Of a stretch of 34,485 nucleotides of DNA, positions 8,035-15,698 are shown piece after piece; positions within the stretch are counted from its first letter, which is position 1, and the number at the start of each line of letters is the position of its first letter. Source of the DNA: Desulfosporosinus sp. BRH_c37 (GTDB lineage Bacteria; Bacillota; Desulfitobacteriia; Desulfitobacteriales; Desulfitobacteriaceae); assembly GCA_001516045.1 (NCBI GenBank), contig LOEW01000157.1, positions 1 to 34,485 of the forward strand, read 5' to 3'. The notes under the pieces were generated by a model. That model searched no databases. It worked only from the letters and a program-made list of their open reading frames with translations, and was not told the DNA's origin. A program made the translations under genes and the position numbers.

Positions 8035-8081
8035 ACTAAAAGAGCCTTTCAAACTTCAAGATTGAAGTTCGAAAGGCTCTT
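8035..8081 (-). terminator. Intrinsic terminator after the uppP gene
   Basis: AAGAGCCTTTC (8040-8050) pairs with GAAAGGCTCTT (8071-8081), and inside it AACTTCAA pairs with TTGAAGTT. On the minus strand the stem is followed by TTTTAG. It lies 39 bases after the uppP stop and shields the TetR promoter. Confidence 0.7.
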
Positions 8082-8119
8082 AAAACAAAATATTACTCCA
8101 TATCCCGACGAGAGTCGGA

Positions 8120-8926
8120 CTAGAACTTAAGGAAGGTAAAATAGGCAAGGACAATAATTCCCAGCACAATTCTGTAATAAGCAAACGGTTTGAAATCCCT
8201 TTTGCTTATGTAATTCATGAACCCAGCTATGACTAGCCAGGCCACAACAAATGATACGATGAACCCACAAGCTACAACCAGGAACTCATGCGACGTTAAC
8301 AACATTCCACTCTTTAATAATGTGTAACCGGAAGCGGCTACCATAGTAGGAATTGCCAAGAAAAAAGAAAATTCAGCGGCTACAACTCTGGAAGCGCCTA
8401 AAAACATTGCCCCGATGATAGTTGCTGCTGAGCGTGACGTACCAGGAATCATTGCCAAACACTGAATAAGGCCGATTAGAAAAGCAGTACTATAAGTCAA
8501 TTGTTCTACTGTGGAGATTCGATTTAAAGGTTTCCTATTTTCAATGTAAATTAGAATTATCCCACCCACTATCAGAGCAAGTGCAACGACGGTCGTATTA
8601 AACAAACGTTCTTCTATGTATTTTCCTGCTAGAAATCCTATACCAAGTGCAGGAATTACTCCAACAATTGTTTTCTTCCATAGGTCAAATATTCTCTGAT
8701 TTTCCGAGAGATAGTTTCGACCCGATGGAATTAGTCGTTTCCGAAAGTAAACTACCACCGAAAGAATAGCCCCAAGTTGTATAACCACATCAAACATTTT
8801 TGCGAATTGTTCAGTGAACCCAACAAACTGGTTCACAATAATAAGATGTCCTGTAGAGGAAATGGGGAGAAATTCGGTAATCCCTTCTACAATTCCCAAA
8901 ATCAAGGCACTTAAAAAATCATTCAA
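8120..8926 (-). CDS. uppP: Undecaprenyl-diphosphatase
   Basis: A 268-residue polytopic membrane enzyme that dephosphorylates undecaprenyl pyrophosphate to recycle the lipid carrier for peptidoglycan synthesis; it also gives bacitracin tolerance. Both family signatures are present: EGITEFLPISSTGHL (residues 14-28, with the catalytic glutamates and histidine) and PGTSRSAATIIG about 150 residues later with the conserved arginine. Length matches BacA/UppP proteins. The start is a TTG at 8926 with only a weak GAGAT-like site; no better ATG lies in frame upstream. It is a single gene with its own terminator. Confidence 0.95.
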   Translation of the reverse strand: MNDFLSALILGIVEGITEFLPISSTGHLIIVNQFVGFTEQFAKMFDVVIQLGAILSVVVYFRKRLIPSGRNYLSENQRIFDLWKKTIVGVIPALGIGFLAGKYIEERLFNTTVVALALIVGGIILIYIENRKPLNRISTVEQLTYSTAFLIGLIQCLAMIPGTSRSAATIIGAMFLGASRVVAAEFSFFLAIPTMVAASGYTLLKSGMLLTSHEFLVVACGFIVSFVVAWLVIAGFMNYISKRDFKPFAYYRIVLGIIVLAYFTFLKF

Positions 8927-8990
8927 AGTATCATCTCGTTTCTAGAAAAATTTTTCGGTCAGTTCAGTGGCTTAATACTTCTGACTTTAT

Positions 8991-9023
8991 AAATAAAAGG
9001 TACTGGTTTAATAAACCAACACC
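8991..9023 (-). terminator. Probable terminator after the two-component operon
   Basis: On the minus strand GGTGTTGGTTTA and TAAACCAGTACC can pair over their whole length with two G-U pairs (8999-9023), followed by TTTTATTT. It is the only terminator-like structure between the response regulator stop at 9247 and uppP. The rest of the 8927-9246 gap is AT-rich and presumably carries the uppP promoter, which I cannot place with confidence. Confidence 0.5.
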
Positions 9024-9246
9024 TTAAGAAATACGTTTGAATAAGAAGATTTATGATAATTTTATTTCCTTCTTTTAAAACTATACCATGAAGTAGACGT
9101 TTTCTCAAGAATTACACACGCGTGAAGAATGCAATTTTTTTAATGGGAAAGTGTTGATGACTTAACGACAAAAGCTAACTAAGGTTAAAGAAGTTGACTA
9201 TAATTGCCAGAGCTTGTATTAAGGGTGTTTACTAAAGCCACCGAAG

Positions 9247-9933
9247 TTAAGCATTAAATCTATATCCCGTACCCCATAAGGTTTCGATATATTCCGGATT
9301 AGATGGGTCTCTTTCAATCTTCTTTCTTATCTTTTGAACATGAACTGATACGGTTGCTGTATCTCCGAGGGGTTCATCTCCCCATATTGTTTCGAAAATA
9401 TGTTCTTTACTAAATACAATGTTTGGATTAGTAGCAAAAAATACTAGTAGTCCATATTCTGTTGTCGTCAATTGAACTTCTTTTCCATTAACAAAGACTT
9501 TATGAGATGATGTATTTACTTCAAGTCCCCTATGGGTTATTACTTCACAGGCAACTGTTTTGCTCTTAAGCCGTTCATATCTTAAAATATGAGCTTTGAC
9601 TCTTGCTACTAACTCCGCAGGACTAAAGGGTTTCGTTAAGTAATCATCGGCGCCAAAACCCAGGCCTCTAATTTTATCGATATCTTCGTTTTTAGCGGAT
9701 ACAATAAGCACTGGAATCTCATATTTATCGCGAATTTCCTTAGTGATTTGATATCCGTCTTTACCAGGCAACATCAAATCCACAATAATAACACAATAGA
9801 GGCCCGTTAGAGCCTGTTTCAAGCCCTCAAGCCCATCTTGAACTATATCTACTTCATACCCATTTAATTGGAGATAATCTCGTTCCAATTCGGCAATGTT
9901 GAGATCATCCTCGATAATTAGAATTCGTTTCAT
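9247..9933 (-). CDS. OmpR/PhoB-type response regulator
   Basis: A 228-residue regulator. The receiver domain (1-120) has the acidic pocket EDD (8-10), phospho-acceptor Asp52 in VDLMLPGKDG, and Lys101 in LTKPFSP. The winged-helix DNA-binding domain (about 130-228) ends with the PhoB-type YIETLWGTGYRF. I start it at the ATG at 9933, where AAAGAGG is 6 bases upstream and the protein begins MKRILIIEDD as family members do. It follows the histidine kinase by 29 bases on the same strand, so the two are a cognate pair. Confidence 0.93.
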   Translation of the reverse strand: MKRILIIEDDLNIAELERDYLQLNGYEVDIVQDGLEGLKQALTGLYCVIIVDLMLPGKDGYQITKEIRDKYEIPVLIVSAKNEDIDKIRGLGFGADDYLTKPFSPAELVARVKAHILRYERLKSKTVACEVITHRGLEVNTSSHKVFVNGKEVQLTTTEYGLLVFFATNPNIVFSKEHIFETIWGDEPLGDTATVSVHVQKIRKKIERDPSNPEYIETLWGTGYRFNA

Positions 9934-9962
9934 TGATAACCTCTTTCCACTGAGTATGTTTC

Positions 9963-11177
9963 CTATATGATAGGGAGCCGTATTGTAAAGCAAGTACCTT
10001 CTTTTTCAATACTCGATACCGAAATTGATCCTCCATGAGCTTGCACGAGTTCCTTAGCAATGGCCAGTCCAAGTCCAGTACTCATCAAATCCTTTGTCCG
10101 CTCGTTATCAATTCTGTAAAACCTATTAAAAATATGAGGAAGTTTTTCCTCAGAGATTCCTGGCCCATTGTCTTCAATATTAATGACAATAAATTCATCT
10201 AATAGATCCAGTTCAATCTTTACGGCCAAATCCTGATTGGCTCCATATTTTACAGCATTTCCAATTACATTTCGGAAAGCCTGATGGATCCTTTTCCGAT
10301 CGATAGATATAAGACAATCGCTCTCCATCATATTGATATAGTCAAACTTCAATTGCTTTTCTTCAAGTTCAAATTGAAATTCTTCCATTAAGTCATGCAT
10401 AAAAGCTCCTATCAGAACACTTTCAAACTGAAAATCAAGTTTTTGCAAATCTAGTTTAGAAAATAAGAAAAGATCATCAATGAGTTTATCCATGTAAACT
10501 GTGTTTTGATAAATCGTTTTAAGATACATATTAACTTTCTCGGGCGAAATAACGACTCCATCTTGGATTGCTTCAATATACCCTTGCACCGTTGAGATGG
10601 GCGTCTTTAGATCATGCGAAATATTAGCAATAAGGGTCCTTCGATTTTCTTCATACTCAGATTTCATTATCTCATTCGCTTGTAATTTTTGGGCCATCTC
10701 GTTGAACGAATCGACCAATAACCCAATAAAGCCTGGATCAGTAGCGAAATCTTGCTCAACTTTTACACTATAATTGCCCTTAGAAATCTCTTCAACTCCA
10801 ACTTTGAGCTTAGCGATCGGTTTAAATACTCGTTTTTCTAAACGCCAGTGAAACGTAAATTGCAGAATTTCCTTAATAATTATGAACACTGCAAAAAATA
10901 GACTAATTGACCTGCTACCTACCCATCGAAAAAGTAAGTATAGAATGATCAAATTAAATATAATATTTACAGGACGAATATAGCGCAGAGACTTATGATA
11001 CTGATTAAATTCCCGATGTTTTCTCTCAAATTCCTCACGGCAACATGATTCTCGTTGATACTGGTGGAATTCCTGGTGTTTTCTATAGAATTCCCGATGC
11101 CTTATATCGCGAATGTTCTTTACTTTTTCTGACCTCATTAATAGATGCTCTTTCATCCGATTAAACATACAGTTCAC
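9963..11177 (-). CDS. Sensor histidine kinase with a His-rich cytoplasmic N terminus
   Basis: A 404-residue membrane kinase. It has two membrane segments (about 69-83 and 89-106) joined by only a few residues, so there is almost no external sensor domain. A HAMP linker (about 112-165), the HisKA box with phospho-acceptor His188 in ANISHDLKTP, the N-box around Asn307, EDNGPG (335-340) and STGLGLA (366-372) follow. The first 66 residues are unusual: EF.RKH.EF.QY occurs twice, 20 residues apart (29-40 and 49-60), with Cys45-Cys46 between, giving a His/Cys-rich segment that could bind metal. The start is a GTG with AGGAAG 9 bases upstream. Upstream on the same strand is a His/Cys-rich protein gene, downstream the response regulator. 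Confidence 0.92.
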   Translation of the reverse strand: MNCMFNRMKEHLLMRSEKVKNIRDIRHREFYRKHQEFHQYQRESCCREEFERKHREFNQYHKSLRYIRPVNIIFNLIILYLLFRWVGSRSISLFFAVFIIIKEILQFTFHWRLEKRVFKPIAKLKVGVEEISKGNYSVKVEQDFATDPGFIGLLVDSFNEMAQKLQANEIMKSEYEENRRTLIANISHDLKTPISTVQGYIEAIQDGVVISPEKVNMYLKTIYQNTVYMDKLIDDLFLFSKLDLQKLDFQFESVLIGAFMHDLMEEFQFELEEKQLKFDYINMMESDCLISIDRKRIHQAFRNVIGNAVKYGANQDLAVKIELDLLDEFIVINIEDNGPGISEEKLPHIFNRFYRIDNERTKDLMSTGLGLAIAKELVQAHGGSISVSSIEKEGTCFTIRLPII

Positions 11178-11209
11178 CCATTAATTCTTCCTATTATTAC
11201 TAACAACAT

Positions 11210-11247
11210 ATTATATCGAATACGAGGACACAAGACAATTCAATTGT
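11210..11247 (-). promoter_or_regulatory. Promoter and palindrome upstream of the histidine kinase
   Basis: On the minus strand TTGTCT, a 17-base spacer and a perfect TATAAT (11238 to 11210) precede the kinase by about 35 bases. ACAATT-C-AATTGT (11235-11247) overlaps the upstream edge of the -35. The pair may therefore be transcribed apart from the His-rich gene, and the palindrome may bind a regulator. Confidence 0.55.
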
Positions 11248-11299
11248 TCTGCGCCCTCGCCTATATTAAGAGACTTTTACCACCGCTTGGTTTCCCTTG

Positions 11300-11992
11300 C
11301 TAAGCAAGAAGCAATTCCGCTTGGAGACTGACAACATGGTTTTCATTAAGGCCTTCGCTATGATTTCCGTCAACAGTCACCACGATCTTTTCTACTTCCC
11401 TTGCCTTATTGATCCAAATATTTACCCCTATTTTTGGATCTTTCAGAGTGCAACACTCCTTCATAAAGCCGTGGTGTGGATGGTTTTCAGGTTTCGTATG
11501 CTGACTCATTCTTTCATTGAAAACTTTTTTTAGTTCCTCAGGAATTTCAGTTAGGTTTAGAGACAAGATCACGGACTTATCTTCGTTCTCATCCACCTTG
11601 ATTTGATTTAGTATATTTAGAAGAAATGCCAACTTTGTGAATTTACCCTTAATCCCACAACATTTAGGATGATCCTGATTTTGATCGCCAGAGTTGGAGT
11701 GAGCGTGATGATGATGCATGTGTTTCAAAAAACCATGATGCTTATGACTAGAACAGCAGCCTTGCATTGTGAACTCAGATTGACTGTCATGCTTTAGTTT
11801 CTTGCCATCGCAGTCGAATTCTGTACTAATTTTGACTTTGGTCTCTCCGTTTGTAAGATTTTTTTCGAATTCATTAATAAAGTGACCTATTTCAACTTGG
11901 TCCTTCAATCCCACCGCTTTTAATGTACCGCGTATTACCTCCTTTTCTTTCATCGTGTTAATTACATCATACATGATTTTAAGTTTGCTCAT
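11300..11992 (-). CDS. His/Cys-rich protein of unknown function, possible metal-binding partner of the kinase
   Basis: A 230-residue soluble protein; no signal peptide or membrane segment. I do not recognise the family. It has three Cys-Cys pairs (79-80, 111-112, 180-181), a His cluster with HHHH at 93-96, and HHGF(L/M)K twice (85-90 and 173-178). The flanking parts look folded, with alternating beta and helical segments such as SVILSLNLTEIPEELKKVF. The spacing of Cys pairs and histidines suggests binding of a soft or transition metal. The ATG at 11992 is preceded by GGGAGGT at a long spacing of about 12; a start 36 bases upstream is less likely. It precedes the kinase, whose N terminus is also His/Cys-rich, suggesting a joint role. 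Confidence 0.7.
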   Translation of the reverse strand: MSKLKIMYDVINTMKEKEVIRGTLKAVGLKDQVEIGHFINEFEKNLTNGETKVKISTEFDCDGKKLKHDSQSEFTMQGCCSSHKHHGFLKHMHHHHAHSNSGDQNQDHPKCCGIKGKFTKLAFLLNILNQIKVDENEDKSVILSLNLTEIPEELKKVFNERMSQHTKPENHPHHGFMKECCTLKDPKIGVNIWINKAREVEKIVVTVDGNHSEGLNENHVVSLQAELLLA

Positions 11993-12311
11993 TTTTTTAA
12001 ACGACCTCCCTGTTATTTTTGAGTACAAATTGATTATAAAGGGAGAGTTTAAACTTGTTTTAAAGGAAATATAAAAGCTTTATAAAAAACATTGAAAATT
12101 ACTTGTTAGTTGTTAATGCAAGAGACTAAGGTGCTCTTTTCTTATTAAAAATATTGTCAACAACTTTACCCCTCATCTTTCAATAACTATAATTTGAGTG
12201 TATTATCTAAGTTATACTTTCTGATAAGTAACAAAAAACAGTCGGTTCTGCGACTGCTTCACATTTTACATCTTATTTACGGTAATATTTATATAAGGAG
12301 TTGCTGATTGA
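11993..12311. other. Divergent intergenic region, His-rich gene / acetyltransferase
   Basis: AT-rich and non-coding. On the minus strand a perfect TATAAT near 12036 lies about 40 bases before the His-rich gene but lacks a good -35; a palindromic AAGTTTAAACTT-like core sits just upstream of it. On the plus strand TATAAT near 12190 could serve the acetyltransferase. The minus-strand terminator at 12233-12256 is listed separately. Confidence 0.35.
12233..12256 (-). terminator. Minus-strand intrinsic terminator upstream of the acetyltransferase
   Basis: Read on the minus strand, CAGTCG and CGACTG form a 6-bp GC-rich stem with a 6-base loop, followed directly by TTTTTT. No minus-strand gene ends close by. 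The nearest one transcribed towards it is the GGDEF-EAL gene, which ends at 12832, so the transcript would run antisense through the whole acetyltransferase gene before stopping here. Confidence 0.7.
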
Positions 12312-12839
12312 ATGATTAGACAAGCAGTAGAAAATGATTCAAACAAAATCTTGGAAATTTATAACGATGCGATCTTAAATACTACAGCAGTCTATACCTA
12401 TAATGTTCAAACACTAGAGGACAGAAAGTTATGGTTTCAAAAGAAAAGTGAGGATCAATTTCCTATCCTTGTTTTTGAAGAAAATGACAGGGTTATTGGA
12501 TTTGCAACTTTTGGGCCTTTTAGAGCTTGGCCAGGCTATAAGTATACGATAGAACATTCAGTCTATGTACATCATGACTATCGGAATCACGGGGTGGGTA
12601 TTGCCCTCGTAAAAGAAATTATTAAAATTGCGAATCAGAGAAAGTTCGCAACATTAGTTGCTGGCATTGACTCATTTAATAAAAGCAGTCTTTATATGCA
12701 TCAAAAATTAGGTTTTGAGTACTCTGGTACAATACAAAGAGCTGGCTTTAAGTTCGGCAAGTGGCTTGATTTAGTATTTTACCAATTAAATCTCGTAGGC
12801 CCTGAAAATCCAGTTGATGGTGGTGAGCTCCTTAAATAG
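12312..12839 (+). CDS. GNAT acetyltransferase, phosphinothricin-acetyltransferase-like
   Basis: A 175-residue GNAT enzyme. The N-terminal IYNDAILNTTAVYTY and the following TLEDRKLWF are typical of the PAT/bar and MnaT group, which N-acetylate phosphinothricin, methionine sulfoximine or related amines using acetyl-CoA. The acetyl-CoA loop is recognisable as DYRNHGVGIALV, where consensus is R/Q-x-x-G-x-G/A. The C-terminal KLGFEYSGT matches the usual GNAT end. AAGGAG lies about 11 bases before the ATG. Its last 8 bases overlap the 3' end of the opposing GGDEF-EAL gene. The natural substrate cannot be read. Confidence 0.85.
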   Translation: MIRQAVENDSNKILEIYNDAILNTTAVYTYNVQTLEDRKLWFQKKSEDQFPILVFEENDRVIGFATFGPFRAWPGYKYTIEHSVYVHHDYRNHGVGIALVKEIIKIANQRKFATLVAGIDSFNKSSLYMHQKLGFEYSGTIQRAGFKFGKWLDLVFYQLNLVGPENPVDGGELLK

Positions 12840-14655
12840 AGCCTTTTTCAATAATGCCGCCGATTAGCTCTTCGGGTCCAGGTTTCCCAAGGTAAAAGCC
12901 CTGTGTGTAATCACATTTCGCATTAATTAGGTAGTTAAGTTGTTCTATTGTTTCAACGCCTTCTGCGATTGTTTTAATATTAAGCTTACTCACAAGCGCA
13001 ATAATCGACTCCGTTAAATCATTATGAGGATTCAAAAAATTTATTTCCTGAACAAAGGATTTGTCGATTTTTAACAGAGTGATTGGGAGTCTTTTTAGGT
13101 AACTCAACGAAGAATATCCGGTCCCAAAATCATCTAAAGCGATTCCTACTCCAAGTTCTTTGAAATTTCCTAATTTATTGACAACACTATCATAATTATC
13201 AATAAAACTACTCTCGGTTATTTCCAATTCCAGACTGGTTGGCTTTATCCCTGAAGATATAATTGCCTTCATTACAATTTCCTCGAATTCTTTTTGCTTT
13301 AATTGAATTGGGGAAATATTAACGGCCATGATAAGTTCACAACCATATTTATCTTCAAACTTTTTACAAGTAAGACTTGCCGTGTTTAAAACCCACTCGC
13401 CAATCTTAATAATCAGGCCTGTTTCTTCGGCTATAGGGATGAACTCCATAGGGCTTAAAAAACCCATTTCAGGACTGTCCCAGCGTATTAATGCTTCAAA
13501 GCCGCGAAGTCCCCCAGTAACGGTATATTGCGGTTGATAATGCACTATAAATTCATTGTTTTTTATCGCTTTCCTTAATAACCGCTCAATATTTGCTTTT
13601 TGCAAGAGCTTATGTTTCATTTCAAAATCAAAAAATTGATATCCGTTTTTCTCAGATTTCTTGGTTAAATACATAGCCGTAGTTGCATTATTTATGAGTT
13701 CCTCATTAGTGTCGCCGTCATCTGGATAGATTGAAACCCCTATACTTGCGGTTAGATTAATTATTCTGTTATTAATCTTAAATGGTTCTTCAAACACTAA
13801 ATCTATCTTTTTCATGAGGTAAAATATATCGTCTTCTTGTTTAACATCTTCTATTAACAATGAAAATTCGTCCCCACCTAAGCGAGCGACCGTATCTTTT
13901 TTGTCTACCGATTTTTGTAATCTTGCTGACGTTTCGACTAAAAGAGCATCACCCATTGTATGGCCAAGGGTATCATTTACTACTTTAAAGTTATCTAAAT
14001 CAAGGACTAAGACAATCACTTGAGTTGCTTTCTTTTTTGATAATTGAATCGCGTTTTTCAACCGGCCTAAGAAAAGGACTCTATTGGGTAGATCAGTTAA
14101 AAAGTCATAATAGGCCATATGGCTTATTGCTTTTTCATTTTCTTTAATTTTAGTTATATCATGATTTGTGCCTATCACTCCGATAATCTTTCCCTTTAGA
14201 TCTAGCAAAGGCGATATGGTCACACTATAATAGCCGATACCCCTTCCCACTTCCCTTTCATAGCTGTAAGTAAAAGAACTAACCTTACCATTATTAACAG
14301 CACTTGAAAATGCGTTATTCCATTCTTTTATATAACCAGAATCCTTTTGAACATCAATCATCGTCTTGCCAATAATTGTTTCTTTGGGCAAACCGACAAC
14401 TTCACAAAATCTTTCATTAATTGTAGTAAAAAATCCATTACAATCACAACTATAAATTACATCACGGGAATTGTTCACAAGCGTTTTGTAACGTTCTTCA
14501 CTAAGTGCTATTAACTCTCTATTCGTTTGAATGACAGCCAACTGTCGTCTAAGTTCTTCTTCTGATTCCTTTAATTCCTGGTACAAGGTGGTTTGTATCA
14601 ACTCTTCCATCTGTTGTCTCAGTTCTTCTTCCATAGTTGTTATTTTCTTATCCAC
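12832..14655 (-). CDS. PAS-GGDEF-EAL cyclic-di-GMP protein
   Basis: A 607-residue protein with no membrane segment. In order: a Glu/Gln-rich coiled coil (1-55), a PAS domain (about 56-170), GGDEF (about 180-345) and EAL (about 350-600). GGDEF is intact at 260-264, so diguanylate cyclase activity is possible. The RxxD inhibitory site five residues before it reads DKKD, so product inhibition is probably lost. The EAL half keeps all key residues seen in active phosphodiesterases: EAL (387-389), Asn446, Glu478, DDFG (508-511), Lys529, Glu565 and Gln585. Net activity cannot be predicted; the PAS domain suggests control by redox, gas or ligand. GTG start with AGGGGG about 10 bases upstream. Confidence 0.93.
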   Translation of the reverse strand: MDKKITTMEEELRQQMEELIQTTLYQELKESEEELRRQLAVIQTNRELIALSEERYKTLVNNSRDVIYSCDCNGFFTTINERFCEVVGLPKETIIGKTMIDVQKDSGYIKEWNNAFSSAVNNGKVSSFTYSYEREVGRGIGYYSVTISPLLDLKGKIIGVIGTNHDITKIKENEKAISHMAYYDFLTDLPNRVLFLGRLKNAIQLSKKKATQVIVLVLDLDNFKVVNDTLGHTMGDALLVETSARLQKSVDKKDTVARLGGDEFSLLIEDVKQEDDIFYLMKKIDLVFEEPFKINNRIINLTASIGVSIYPDDGDTNEELINNATTAMYLTKKSEKNGYQFFDFEMKHKLLQKANIERLLRKAIKNNEFIVHYQPQYTVTGGLRGFEALIRWDSPEMGFLSPMEFIPIAEETGLIIKIGEWVLNTASLTCKKFEDKYGCELIMAVNISPIQLKQKEFEEIVMKAIISSGIKPTSLELEITESSFIDNYDSVVNKLGNFKELGVGIALDDFGTGYSSLSYLKRLPITLLKIDKSFVQEINFLNPHNDLTESIIALVSKLNIKTIAEGVETIEQLNYLINAKCDYTQGFYLGKPGPEELIGGIIEKGSI

Positions 14656-14961
14656 GTTTCTACAACCCCCTAAAAAACGTTCGATAATAAGTTTATATAA
14701 AGAATTTGTTGATAAATAGCATTATTTTTTAAAAATTCTTATAGCCATTTAGGTAGTACTATAATTTAATTCAATTAGTAAAATATAGAAGAGCCTTCTT
14801 AGTTTATTCTTTGTCTTTCTCTAAAATCCTCCTTCGATAATAGATCGCGTTCTGTAATTTTTGCCCGCTGCCTTATGCTTTGTTCACAAAGTTAAGGGGT
14901 AGTTCCTAAGAACTACCCCTTTAGTATTTCTAGGCCATCTGTCAAGGTATGGCAGCCATCG
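14656..14961. other. AT-rich intergenic region
   Basis: No gene seen. It should hold the promoter of the GGDEF-EAL gene on the minus strand, and it carries the hairpin at 14894-14921. Confidence 0.4.
14894..14921. terminator. Likely bidirectional terminator
   Basis: AAGGGGTAGTTC and GAACTACCCCTT form a perfect 12-bp stem around CTAA. The tails are short (TTTAG on plus, AACTTT on minus). It lies 40 bases after the nitroreductase stop, which it probably serves. Confidence 0.6.
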
Positions 14962-15489
14962 TTAGAATTTAGACCCATACTTATTTAAGTAGACCTTATC
15001 AAACTTTATATCGCTATCAGAATACGGTGGCTTGGACTCATCAGGATATCCGATAGAAATAATCGCTAACACCTTGAGGTTCTCTGGAATCCCCAAAATC
15101 CTTCGAACATATTCTTCACACGATTCGGTTTCCGAAAACTGGCGTTCTCTGATTTGAACCCAGCACGATCCCAATCCCAAAGTTTCTGCAGTCAAATGAA
15201 GAATCGTTGCCGCAATAGCAGCGTCCTCCACCCAAATATCGCTTTTTGCAGGGTCTGCCAAGACTACAATGCCCAAAGCAGCATTCTTTAATAACCCTGC
15301 TCCTTTTTTGGCCAATGCCAATTGCTTCAATAACTCAGCGTCATCAACCACCAGAAATTGCCAAGGTTGAGTCCCTTTGGACGATGGGCTTAATAACGCC
15401 GCTTTTAGAAGTTGCTGAACTGTTGCGGAGTCTAACTTCGTAACTTTATACTTCCGAATGCTCCGACGCCTATAAAGAATATTTAGCAT
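14962..15489 (-). CDS. Nitroreductase-family FMN oxidoreductase
   Basis: A 175-residue flavoenzyme of the nitroreductase superfamily. RRRSIRKYK near the N terminus binds the FMN phosphate, and PSSKGTQPWQFLVV (about 35-48) is the typical FMN loop. LGLGSCWVQIRER and LAIISIGYPDE in the second half match the small NADH-oxidase/nitroreductase subgroup. Members reduce nitro compounds, quinones or other electron acceptors with NAD(P)H; the natural substrate is unknown. GGGGG lies 7 bases before the ATG. It is transcribed alone. Confidence 0.9.
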   Translation of the reverse strand: MLNILYRRRSIRKYKVTKLDSATVQQLLKAALLSPSSKGTQPWQFLVVDDAELLKQLALAKKGAGLLKNAALGIVVLADPAKSDIWVEDAAIAATILHLTAETLGLGSCWVQIRERQFSETESCEEYVRRILGIPENLKVLAIISIGYPDESKPPYSDSDIKFDKVYLNKYGSKF

Positions 15490-15643
15490 AATCTTACCCC
15501 CAATTCGTTAATCTAAAAATTAGCCTTTCAAATTATGTCAACAATGCTTACACAACTACATTTTATTATAAGCTTCCTAACGAAAATTAACTATCCTAAT
15601 ATTTCGGTTAGCAAAAATGTTGACGTAGCTAAGGGCCATATGT

Positions 15644-15682
15644 AAAAAACCGTTTCGCATCAAATCCTTGATATCGAAACGG
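15644..15682 (-). terminator. Intrinsic terminator of the DAHP synthase gene
   Basis: On the minus strand CCGTTTCG and CGAAACGG pair, with an inner ATCAA/TTGAT stem, followed by TTTTTT. It lies 17 bases after the stop codon at 15699. Confidence 0.85.
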
Positions 15683-15698
15683 CACCTGCCTTAATACG

